NCBI GenBank assembly: GCA_004376325.1
Contig: SOKC01000123.1
Location: forward strand, 1-35,622
DNA from: Actinomycetota bacterium
GTDB lineage: Bacteria > Actinomycetota > Humimicrobiia > Humimicrobiales > Humimicrobiaceae
Length of the DNA: 35,622 nucleotides
Direction: 5' to 3'
The stretch's first letter is position 1. Each line of letters opens with the position of its first letter. A program made the translations under genes and the position numbers. Positions 27,025 through 35,172 of the stretch are shown here, piece by piece. The notes beneath the pieces are model-generated. The model was not told where the DNA came from and did no database searches. It saw only the letters and a program-made list of their open reading frames with translations.

Positions 27025-28889
27025 TTATAGATGATGGTAGTTCAGATAACACAGGTATGAGTGGTATTAGTAAATTTTTAAAATATAATAAAAGATGGAT
27101 TTATCTTGCAGTTATAATTGTTATTATAGCTGCTGCAGCATCATATTCTACATATTATTATTTTAAGGTTTACCTGACAAGGCCAAATTTTGATGATGAG
27201 TCATTTAATTTTATATCCAGTGATTCAAACGAATATGTAAAACCCGGGGAACAAATAACATATATAATAAATTATAAGAATACGGGAAACAGGGATGTAG
27301 ATAATCTGGAAATAGAGTCAAAGGTACCAGAACATGCAGTTTTTATATCATCAAACCATGATGAAATTTTAGAAAATACCAGTGGAGCATTAACTTTTAA
27401 AGTTGGTGATGTTGAAAAGGATAGAAAGGGTACAATAGCTTTTACAGTTGAAGTAAACAAACCACTGGATGATGGTACTTTGATTGTATTTGATGGAGCG
27501 AAATTTAATTATAAGATTGGCCAGGATACTTTTAATAGAGAGGTCAGTGAAGATTTAAGTAATAAAGTTGAAAGCAGTCCCGATCTAAATAACTTTGATT
27601 TAGAAGCTGTTGATATAAATGGCGGAGTATTAAGATTAGGTGACATAATACAATATAAACTGGTAGTGGAAAATACTGGCGATATGAACGCTGCTAATGT
27701 AGAAATCAAAAGTAATTTATCAAAAAATGTAACTATAGTTGAAAGTTCTATTACTGATTCAGGTGAGTATAAGAGTAGTAGTGTCTTATGGAATATTGAT
27801 AATTTAGAAATAAATAAACCTAAAACTTTTTCATTTAAAGTCATAGTAAATGATGATTTAACTTCTGAAGAACTTATTACTAATAGTAGTGCCTTAAAAT
27901 ATGGGTCTGATGTTGTCATTGAAAAATCAGTAGAAGAAAAACTGAGCCTTTTTACTGATTTAACTACGTCAGAGGCATTTTTATATGATGTAAATGGTGG
28001 GCATCTTTGGGCTGGTGAGACCATAAATGCAAAAATTGTCATTAGAAATACTGGTGAAAAAGCAGAAGAAAGTTATCGGCTTATTTGTCCTACACCAGGG
28101 GGAGCAACTTATATCAGCAGGTCAGGTACTGCTGAAGGAATTAGCTGGAGTGATGATATAAGAGGACTGATTTGGGACTTAAAGAATCTGGGAGTGGGGG
28201 AAGAAAAAGAAATAATTTTTAATATGAAGGTAAATGAAAGTTTGGTTAATTCAGGTGGGGTAATAACTACCGATTTTAAGATTGAAAGCAGTAGTGGAGA
28301 AATAGAAATACCGTCCAAAAGTATAAATGTTAGAGGGCGTGTTAATATGACTATCGTAGCGATGGGTGATTCTTTAATAACCAAGTCTAATTGGGTGCAA
28401 ACGTTTGATGAACTTCTGGAAGCTAATTATCCATATGCAGATTATAATACGATTGCAAGTGCAAAGGGTGGTGAAATGGCTCGTAACGGTTATGCAAGAT
28501 TTGACAGCACAGTTGCAGTTCATAATCCACAAATAATCATAATAGCTTATGGGACTAATGATGCTGGCGTTGGACTTTGGAATTTCAGAGACAATCTGGA
28601 AGGTATTGTGATTAAGTCAAAGAATTTAGGTGCGAGAGTGTTTATAAATCTTATTGGTCCTATTGACTGGCCGGGGAAAGAAGATTATCCTAAATATAAT
28701 GATGAGATTAGACAAATTGCTGCCAGAAATGGTGCTGTTGTTATAGATGTATTGACTCCTCTTTCACAAAACCCAGGGGGATATTTTGTTGATAGAATGC
28801 ATTACAGTTCCGCTGGTGCTTCAGTTGTAGCACATACAGTATTTAGTTATGTCTCTCAATATCTGGGTGATATTGGTCAGAGGCTGTAA
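27021..28889 (+). CDS. Membrane-anchored protein with three DUF11-like repeats and C-terminal SGNH/GDSL hydrolase domain
   Basis: TM (WIYLAVIIVIIAAAA); three ~125-aa repeats (27201-27575, 27582-27950, 27963-28337) with '(V/A)GD..QY.(L/I)..(N/K)NTG(D/N)...N.EI.S' pattern; SGNH motifs GDS, KGGEMARNG, GTND, DRMHYSSAG. ATG at 27057 (MSGISKFLK) may be the native start. Confidence 0.85.
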   Translation: MIIDDGSSDNTGMSGISKFLKYNKRWIYLAVIIVIIAAAASYSTYYYFKVYLTRPNFDDESFNFISSDSNEYVKPGEQITYIINYKNTGNRDVDNLEIESKVPEHAVFISSNHDEILENTSGALTFKVGDVEKDRKGTIAFTVEVNKPLDDGTLIVFDGAKFNYKIGQDTFNREVSEDLSNKVESSPDLNNFDLEAVDINGGVLRLGDIIQYKLVVENTGDMNAANVEIKSNLSKNVTIVESSITDSGEYKSSSVLWNIDNLEINKPKTFSFKVIVNDDLTSEELITNSSALKYGSDVVIEKSVEEKLSLFTDLTTSEAFLYDVNGGHLWAGETINAKIVIRNTGEKAEESYRLICPTPGGATYISRSGTAEGISWSDDIRGLIWDLKNLGVGEEKEIIFNMKVNESLVNSGGVITTDFKIESSSGEIEIPSKSINVRGRVNMTIVAMGDSLITKSNWVQTFDELLEANYPYADYNTIASAKGGEMARNGYARFDSTVAVHNPQIIIIAYGTNDAGVGLWNFRDNLEGIVIKSKNLGARVFINLIGPIDWPGKEDYPKYNDEIRQIAARNGAVVIDVLTPLSQNPGGYFVDRMHYSSAGASVVAHTVFSYVSQYLGDIGQRL

Positions 28890-28937
28890 TATTTTAAATG
28901 TTTGTTTTTTTATTATAAACATAGATAAGGTCAGAAT

Positions 28938-29099
28938 ATGATGTGGAAGATATGGATAATTAAATTTTTATATTATTTATTTTTTGGAATTATCTTTTTA
29001 ATAGCTGTTTTTATTTTCTTAGAAATAATGGATATTGGTTTTTATAAAGAATATTTTGGTGATTTTATTTATAATATGATTGATAAGTTAAATTTTTAA
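28938..29099 (+). CDS. Small single-TM protein (53 aa)
   Basis: MMWKIWIIKFLYYLFFGIIFLIAVFIFLEIMDIGFYKEYFGDFIYNMIDKLNF*; AAGG SD before ATG; not in ORF track (<60 aa). Confidence 0.5.
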   Translation: MMWKIWIIKFLYYLFFGIIFLIAVFIFLEIMDIGFYKEYFGDFIYNMIDKLNF

Positions 29100-29148
29100 A
29101 TCTCTGGTTTTTTTCTTGAATATTCATTAGGGTAAGGATTCTTATATA

Positions 29149-30192
29149 TCATGATTTACTGTTAGATAGTTTTTTAGTGGTTGAATGTTTTATATAATTA
29201 GGCCTTACACTATACGTGATACCCCCAATTATTCCAATAAATATTAACATTAAAAATATTAACAGGGCGCATATGGCAGCTTGCTCACTACCTACTCCCA
29301 TTGCTGTTATAATAAAGACCAGAGTATTTTCTCTAATTCCTATTCCTCCAATTGAAATAGGGACCATAGCAATGATAGTCACCACTGGAACTATAAATAT
29401 AAAGGCGGTTAAATTCAAATTAATTCCTAAAGATTTCGCAGCGAGGAAATAATTTAATATAACTGCGAATTGGAGTAAAAAACTATATATCAATACCCTG
29501 ACAAGAACCCATTTAAATTTTTTAAAACTTAAAAAAGTAAAATAAATATTGGCTAATTTTTCTTTTACTTTCTTTAAAAATTTTATTTTATTTATTAGTT
29601 TATTTAACCGGAGTATGGAAGGATTTAGTATAAGAAATGCAATGATAATACATATTATAAAGAATATTATTACTGGAATTATAAAAGACCGATTTCCAAT
29701 TGCTGTAAATCCTAAAAATAGTGCTATGATAGCATAAGTTGAAGCACTTATAATACCTGAAAATCTTTCTACTATAATTATTGAGGCGGATGTCTCAATC
29801 GGTATATTAGCTTTTTTAGCTGCATCATAAGTTCTAAAAACATCTCCGCCTATACTTGTAGGTAGAAAATTATTAAAGAAAAAACCTATGAGAACTGTGA
29901 GAGTTAAGGTAGTGGTACCAAGTTTTACTTTTTGAGTTCCAAGTAAGGTGTTCCATCTGACAGCAGTAATCCATATGCCAAAAATATGTGTGGACAGAGA
30001 AAGTATTAGCAAAGGCTTATTTACAGATTTTATAATTTCAAGGGCACTTCTTATATCCTTAAACTGTGTTTTTACAAGAAAAACAATTAATGAAACACTA
30101 ATTATTATTCTAACCAGCAGGAGTATTAGTTTTTTATTTTCTCTGTAGAAGGATATAATTCTGTTTTTCATTTTTTTATTTATTATTCTCAA
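29149..30192 (-). CDS. UPF0104 / LPG-synthase-TM family (flippase-like) membrane protein
   Basis: 'FFFNNFLPTSIGGDVFRTYDAAKKANIP...IIIVERFSGIISA', 'IAMVPISIGGIGIRENTLVFIITAMGV'; close paralogue of the 11091 protein. Track start is TTG at 30192; ATG at 30171 is an alternative. Confidence 0.9.
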   Translation of the reverse strand: MRIINKKMKNRIISFYRENKKLILLLVRIIISVSLIVFLVKTQFKDIRSALEIIKSVNKPLLILSLSTHIFGIWITAVRWNTLLGTQKVKLGTTTLTLTVLIGFFFNNFLPTSIGGDVFRTYDAAKKANIPIETSASIIIVERFSGIISASTYAIIALFLGFTAIGNRSFIIPVIIFFIICIIIAFLILNPSILRLNKLINKIKFLKKVKEKLANIYFTFLSFKKFKWVLVRVLIYSFLLQFAVILNYFLAAKSLGINLNLTAFIFIVPVVTIIAMVPISIGGIGIRENTLVFIITAMGVGSEQAAICALLIFLMLIFIGIIGGITYSVRPNYIKHSTTKKLSNSKS

Positions 30193-30936
30193 CTATTTTC
30201 TAGACCTTGCAACCCTGGCAGGAATTCCTGCTGCTATTGAGTGTGGAGGTATATCTTTAGATACCACCGATCCAGCTCCAATAATAGTTTCTTTCCCAAT
30301 GGTAGTATTATCAAATATTTTAGCACCTGCTCCAATCCAGCAGTTTTTTTCAATTTTTATACCATGTGAAGGTTTATTCTGTTCAGATATGGGAATGTCT
30401 GTTCTGGAATAATCATGCCCGCCTCCAATAATATAGACATAAGCAGCAATTAATGTATTCTCACCAACTGTCACTTTACTTCCAGAAAATATTTCACTAT
30501 TAAATCCTATATTTACATTTTTTTCGAGAATAATATCACCATTTTTACAGCTTAATATGCTATTTCTACCAATAAAAACTTGTTCTTTTATGTATATACC
30601 TTTATTATCCAGTCCTTTAGCATCCAGCACACAGTAGTCATCAATTACCACATCGCTTTCGATTGTTATCTTATAAGGATGTCTTAAGGTTATGGCTCTG
30701 CCGAAGATAACTCCTTTTCCAACTTTTTTAAGCAACAGAGGGTAGAAAAGATTTCTAAATAAAATACCTATTGCTCCTGGCATGTTTTGAAAAAGCATTG
30801 TTATTATCTCGTATTTCATTAAGCTGAGCATTCCTTTCTTACCCACAAATAAATCCATATACTTAGAAATTGTAGACTGATTTTTTGCAAAAAGATGCTT
30901 TTGTATTTTATCCTCATATCTCTCTATTTTAATCAT
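30193..30936 (-). CDS. Left-handed beta-helix (hexapeptide repeat) acyltransferase
   Basis: 'VGKGVIFGRAITLRHPYKITIESDVVIDDYCVLDAKG...IFIGRNSILSC..GDIILEKNVNIGFNSEIFS...GIKIEKNCWIGAGAKIFDNTTIGKETIIGAGSVVSKDIPPHSIAAGIPARV'. Confidence 0.9.
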   Translation of the reverse strand: MIKIERYEDKIQKHLFAKNQSTISKYMDLFVGKKGMLSLMKYEIITMLFQNMPGAIGILFRNLFYPLLLKKVGKGVIFGRAITLRHPYKITIESDVVIDDYCVLDAKGLDNKGIYIKEQVFIGRNSILSCKNGDIILEKNVNIGFNSEIFSGSKVTVGENTLIAAYVYIIGGGHDYSRTDIPISEQNKPSHGIKIEKNCWIGAGAKIFDNTTIGKETIIGAGSVVSKDIPPHSIAAGIPARVARSRK

Positions 30937-30988
30937 CTCCTTTTTTATATCCTGTATTATTAAATGTTGTGATTAAGGTATTTTAATA

Positions 30989-31969
30989 TTATATATATCC
31001 ATTATCTATATACCATTTTGCGGTGAGATGTATACCTGTTTTTAAGTCAAATTCAGGCTTGTAACCTAAAACTCTTTTAGCTTTAGAAATATCAAAAGCT
31101 CTATTCTTTTTAAAAAAGGCAATTCTTCTGCGATATAAGGGAGGCTTCTTCCCGAAGGGTTTATAAATATATTCTATTATGGCAGATAAAATTTCTACAG
31201 GTATTAATGGTAAATGGATCTTTGGTAACTTAACATCAAATTCGTCTGCGATAATTTGAAATAATTCATTTAAAGTTGTATATCTTTCACCTCCTATAAT
31301 AAATACTTCTCCTATTGCCTCTTTTTTTTCTGATGCAAGGATGAAGCCTGAAACTAAATCTTTAATATATACCATATGATAAAGGGCATTGCCGCTGCCG
31401 ATCATATATAATTTTTTATGAGCTATCATTCTGAACATTTTAAGCAACCTTAAATCTCCAGGCCCATATATAGCACAGGGCCTGACAACAGAAGCGGGAA
31501 GTTTTTTATCTCTTACATATCTTAGCACCTCTTTTTCCGCTGCACACTTCGATTCTTGATAAACATCTCCCGGGCTATAGGGTGCTGTTTCATCGGCAGG
31601 TGGATTTTTAACCGAACTTACTACTCCAATAGTACTGCAGTACACAAATCTTGAAACTTCATACTTTAAGCAGGCGTTAATTATATTTCTTGTGCCTTTG
31701 AAATTTACATCCCAGTAGGCTTTTGCAGGAAGGTTTGCCTCTCTGTATGCTGCAGCAATATTGAATACCTTATCAGTGCCTTTGACAGCCCTGAATACAC
31801 TATCCTTGTCAGTGATATCTCCAATTATTACTTCGGCTCCAAGTTTTTTTAGATTATCAATTTTACTTGTAGGTCTTGCTAACACTCTAACATTTATATT
31901 CCGATCTAATAATTTTTTTACTAAATGCCCACCAGTAAATCCACTACCTCCAGTAACAAGAGCTTTCAT
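30989..31969 (-). CDS. NAD(P)-dependent epimerase/dehydratase (extended SDR)
   Basis: 'MKALVTGGSGFTGGHLVKKLL' (TGxxGxxG), 'FVYCSTIGVV', 'YQESKCAAEKEV' (YxxxK), 'VVRPCAIYGPGDLRLLKMF'. Confidence 0.9.
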   Translation of the reverse strand: MKALVTGGSGFTGGHLVKKLLDRNINVRVLARPTSKIDNLKKLGAEVIIGDITDKDSVFRAVKGTDKVFNIAAAYREANLPAKAYWDVNFKGTRNIINACLKYEVSRFVYCSTIGVVSSVKNPPADETAPYSPGDVYQESKCAAEKEVLRYVRDKKLPASVVRPCAIYGPGDLRLLKMFRMIAHKKLYMIGSGNALYHMVYIKDLVSGFILASEKKEAIGEVFIIGGERYTTLNELFQIIADEFDVKLPKIHLPLIPVEILSAIIEYIYKPFGKKPPLYRRRIAFFKKNRAFDISKAKRVLGYKPEFDLKTGIHLTAKWYIDNGYI

Positions 31970-31984
31970 AATGATTCTCCATCG

Positions 31985-32986
31985 TTATTTTCTTAAATTA
32001 TCTTTCAAAAATATCCCTAAGTATTCTCTTGGGATTCCTATAAATGTTCTCCTCCTGATTCTATCACAATCTTTACATGGTATAATTTTATTCATTTTGC
32101 TAGTTTTAAATTTTTTTCTTATATCTTTTATTGTTTTATGATTGAAAATTTCCTTTATTGAATTTTTATTTAGATCTCCAAGTAAAATTTTTCCTAAGAA
32201 ATCCTGTGGGCATAAATAGACTTTTCCATTATAAAAAATAGTAAGTGAATACCAGGGAAATGTGCATGAAATTGTCCTTTTATTTTCTTCGTAATTTTTC
32301 CCCAGTTCTTTTAGTTTTAGAAAACCTCCCCAGTTATGGGGATGTCTTGTGACCAACTTATCTAATGGAAGATTACTGAATCTTTTTAAAAATTTCTTTT
32401 TTTGTTCCATAATTTCTTCCAGGGATAATTTATCGTCAAATTCCATAACTTGAATAATAGTGAAAGGTTTCTTTGATTTTAATTCTTTTTTTATTCTTAA
32501 GAAGTCAATTATATTATTTAAGCTTTTTTCATAACTTGCCCCAATTCTATTTTTCTCATAGGTCTTTTTGGTGTACCCATCAAAAGAAAATGAAATCAGA
32601 TCCAGACCTGATAATATTATTTTCTTGCTAAGTTCTGGATTAAGCAGTGTAGCGTTAGTATGGATTCTTGTCTTGATACCCCTGCTTTTGGCATAAGAAA
32701 TTATTGGTATAAGTTTTGGATGTAAGAGTGGCTCGCCTCTATGGAAAAGGTTAATATCATAAACATTACCTGCTGCTTCATTTATTATTTTTTTATATAA
32801 ATCAAAATCCATATCCCCCTTTAAGCTGGGAGGAATATCTTTATTTACACAGAGCCTGCATTTTAAATTACATCTGCTGGTAATTTCTACCCATAATCTT
32901 ACAGGCATGTAATTACAATTACTTTTTTTTAAGATATAATTTAAGTAGATTCTGGCAAGATTAAAGAAGTGACTTATTTTCTTCAT
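31985..32986 (-). CDS. Radical SAM / SPASM domain protein
   Basis: 'EITSRCNLKCRLC' (CxxxCxxC), 'FHRGEPLLHP', C-terminal 'YNGKVYLCPQDFLGKILLGDLNKNSIKEIFN...CKDCDRIRRR' SPASM-type Cys cluster. Confidence 0.92.
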   Translation of the reverse strand: MKKISHFFNLARIYLNYILKKSNCNYMPVRLWVEITSRCNLKCRLCVNKDIPPSLKGDMDFDLYKKIINEAAGNVYDINLFHRGEPLLHPKLIPIISYAKSRGIKTRIHTNATLLNPELSKKIILSGLDLISFSFDGYTKKTYEKNRIGASYEKSLNNIIDFLRIKKELKSKKPFTIIQVMEFDDKLSLEEIMEQKKKFLKRFSNLPLDKLVTRHPHNWGGFLKLKELGKNYEENKRTISCTFPWYSLTIFYNGKVYLCPQDFLGKILLGDLNKNSIKEIFNHKTIKDIRKKFKTSKMNKIIPCKDCDRIRRRTFIGIPREYLGIFLKDNLRK

Positions 32987-33000
32987 TTTACTTTTATTTT

Positions 33001-34008
33001 TTATGAGATTATATCTTTAATTACATAGGTTGGCTTCTCTTGAGCTTCGTGATAAATCCGCATGGTAATTTCTGCTAGCAGCCCCATAGTGATAAGCTGG
33101 ATACCTATAAAAATCATAAAGATTGAAAGTATAAAAAGCGGTCTATCAGCCAATCCTTGATTAAAAAATATTCTCATAATAATTAAGTAGGCAGTTATTA
33201 TAAAACCAACTGTACCGGAAAAGAGTCCAACCAGTCCAAATATCTGTATGGGTCTTTGTGAATAGCTTAAAAGAAATTTTATAGTGATTATATCAAGGAT
33301 AACCCTTATAGTTCTTGAAATTCCATATTTTGATTTGCCAAATTTTCTGCTGTGATGTGTTACCGGGATCTCAGCCACTTTTACTCCCATCCAGCTGGCT
33401 ACTGCTGGAATGTATCTGTGCATCTCTCCGTAAAGTTCTATATTTTTTACCACTTCTCTCTTGTAAGCCTTAAGTGTACAGCCATAGTCATGAAGATAAA
33501 CTCCAGTTAATTTTGATATAATTTTATTTGCAATAACTGAAGGAAATCTCCTGGTAATGGCTTTATCTTTTCTATTTTTTCTCCACCCACTTACTATATC
33601 GTAACCTTCATTTAATTTATTTAACATTACTGGAATATCCTGAGGATCATTCTGCAGGTCAGCATCAAGAGTAATAATTGCATCTCCTTTGGAATAATTA
33701 AACCCGGCACTTATTGCAGCAGTCTGGCCAAAATTTCTTCTAAATCTTATAATTTTGTAAGAGCTGTTTTTTTTGTGAATTTCCAGTAATTTATTATATG
33801 TCCCGTCAACACTCCCATCGTCAATAAAAATTACCTCATAATCTATGCCTAATTTTAAAAGTGATTTGTCTAATTCTTTATAGAGACGATCAACACTTTC
33901 CCTCTCGTTATATATTGGAATAACAATGGATAAATCTATTTTTTCTTTAGAATTATTATTAATGGTATTAGTATTATCAATTGAATTTGTTTTAATTCTA
34001 TTAGTCAT
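33001..34008 (-). CDS. GT2 polyprenyl-phosphate glycosyltransferase (GtrB/ArnC-like) with two C-terminal TMs
   Basis: 'LSIVIPIYNERESVDRLYKEL...VIFIDDGSVDGT...RRNFGQTAAISAGFNYSKGDAIITLDADLQNDPQDIP...HSRKFGKSKYGISRTIRVILDI'. Confidence 0.93.
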   Translation of the reverse strand: MTNRIKTNSIDNTNTINNNSKEKIDLSIVIPIYNERESVDRLYKELDKSLLKLGIDYEVIFIDDGSVDGTYNKLLEIHKKNSSYKIIRFRRNFGQTAAISAGFNYSKGDAIITLDADLQNDPQDIPVMLNKLNEGYDIVSGWRKNRKDKAITRRFPSVIANKIISKLTGVYLHDYGCTLKAYKREVVKNIELYGEMHRYIPAVASWMGVKVAEIPVTHHSRKFGKSKYGISRTIRVILDIITIKFLLSYSQRPIQIFGLVGLFSGTVGFIITAYLIIMRIFFNQGLADRPLFILSIFMIFIGIQLITMGLLAEITMRIYHEAQEKPTYVIKDIIS

Positions 34009-34969
34009 AAAATGAGCTTCCTTCTTCCTTTTTTTTATACCATTTTATAAAGTTTTCGATACCTTCCTCTATAGAGGTCTCAGGTTGATATTTTAACATT
34101 TTTTTAGCTTTTCTAATATCAGCATAAGTTGTAAACACATCCCCGGGTTGAGCATCTGCATATTTTATAACAGCTTTGCGGTTAATTGCTTTTTCTATTA
34201 AGTTTATCAGTTTTAATAAATTAATTGGTTTTGAGTTGCCTAAATTTATAATTTCATATCCATTGATCTTATCGAGGCTGCTAATAATACCAGAGATTAT
34301 GTCATCAATATAGGTATAATCCCGTGATGAGGTTCCATTGCCATATACTTCTATAGGTTTTTCCTCTAATATGTGTCTGGTAAATTTATGAATAGCCATT
34401 TCAGGTCTCTGGCGTGGGCCATAAACGGTGAATAACCTGAAGCAAAGAATAGAGATATCGTATAGATGATGGTAGGTGTAACAAATAAGCTCACCTGATT
34501 TTTTGGTTGCAGCATAAGGAGATATTGGATTATCTACATTATCATCTTCTGAAAATGGGACTTTTTTGTTGTCACCATATACTGAAGACGAAGAGGCGAA
34601 AATGAATTTTTTTATGCCATAATCTTTGCAGGCTTCTAAAAGATTAATGGTTCCTTGAACATTTACTGCTTCATAAAGCAAAGCATTGCTTAACGAGGGT
34701 CTTACACCTGCTCTTGCAGCCAGGTGAATTATTATGTTTATCTTTTGAGCTGAGAATATCTCATTTATCTTTTCCTTATTTAATATGTCTAACCTGTATA
34801 AGGTGAAATTTTTGTTATCTATAATATTTTTTAGGTTGTTTTCCTTTATTTTTGGGTTATAGTAATTATTAAAATTGTCTATGCAGATTATTTTGTGATT
34901 CAGATCTATTAATTTTTCACAGAGATGGGAGCCTATAAATCCAGCTCCACCAGTAATAAGTATATACAT
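34001..34969 (-). CDS. NAD-dependent UDP-sugar epimerase (UDP-glucuronate/glucose 4-epimerase-like)
   Basis: 'MYILITGGAGFIGSHLCEKLI', 'HLAARAGVRPSLSNALLYEAVNVQGTINLLEAC', 'FASSSSVYGDNKKVPFSEDD', 'YAATKKSGE', 'FTVYGPRQRPEMAIHKFTRHI'. Confidence 0.93.
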   Translation of the reverse strand: MYILITGGAGFIGSHLCEKLIDLNHKIICIDNFNNYYNPKIKENNLKNIIDNKNFTLYRLDILNKEKINEIFSAQKINIIIHLAARAGVRPSLSNALLYEAVNVQGTINLLEACKDYGIKKFIFASSSSVYGDNKKVPFSEDDNVDNPISPYAATKKSGELICYTYHHLYDISILCFRLFTVYGPRQRPEMAIHKFTRHILEEKPIEVYGNGTSSRDYTYIDDIISGIISSLDKINGYEIINLGNSKPINLLKLINLIEKAINRKAVIKYADAQPGDVFTTYADIRKAKKMLKYQPETSIEEGIENFIKWYKKKEEGSSFYD

Positions 34970-35036
34970 GTTAATGTTTTTAAAAAGCTTTTAAATTATT
35001 CTGTAATGGTAATAAAATTATTAACTAATTATACAC

Positions 35037-35078
35037 AAAAAAAAATTTTAGCAATATTGAATTTTTTAAGTTTTGCTA
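35037..35078 (-). terminator. Possible Rho-independent terminator of the right-edge minus-strand gene
   Basis: On minus strand TAGCAA...TTGCTA (35073-35078 / 35049-35054, 18-nt loop) then a T9 run (35045-35037). Stem is short and AT-rich. Confidence 0.35.
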
Positions 35079-35172
35079 GTTGAGCTTGGTGTTTAAAAAT
35101 AATATATTAAAATTCTTGTTCCTAATAGACACAAGGCATCTATAGAGAGATAATTCCATTTTTTTTATGTTT

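Noticed and set aside
27509-28042. 177-aa minus-strand ORF (also 27272-27460 and 28109-28384)
   Set aside because: Antisense to the DUF11 repeats, which are well supported on the plus strand; Ser/Thr/Leu-rich shadow translation.
28898-28922. ATGTTT...AAACAT inverted repeat after the DUF11-SGNH gene
   Set aside because: Only 6 bp, with the T-run in the loop instead of after the stem; not convincing as a terminator.
31761-32141. 126-aa plus-strand ORF
   Set aside because: Antisense across the SDR and radical SAM genes, both of which have full family motifs.
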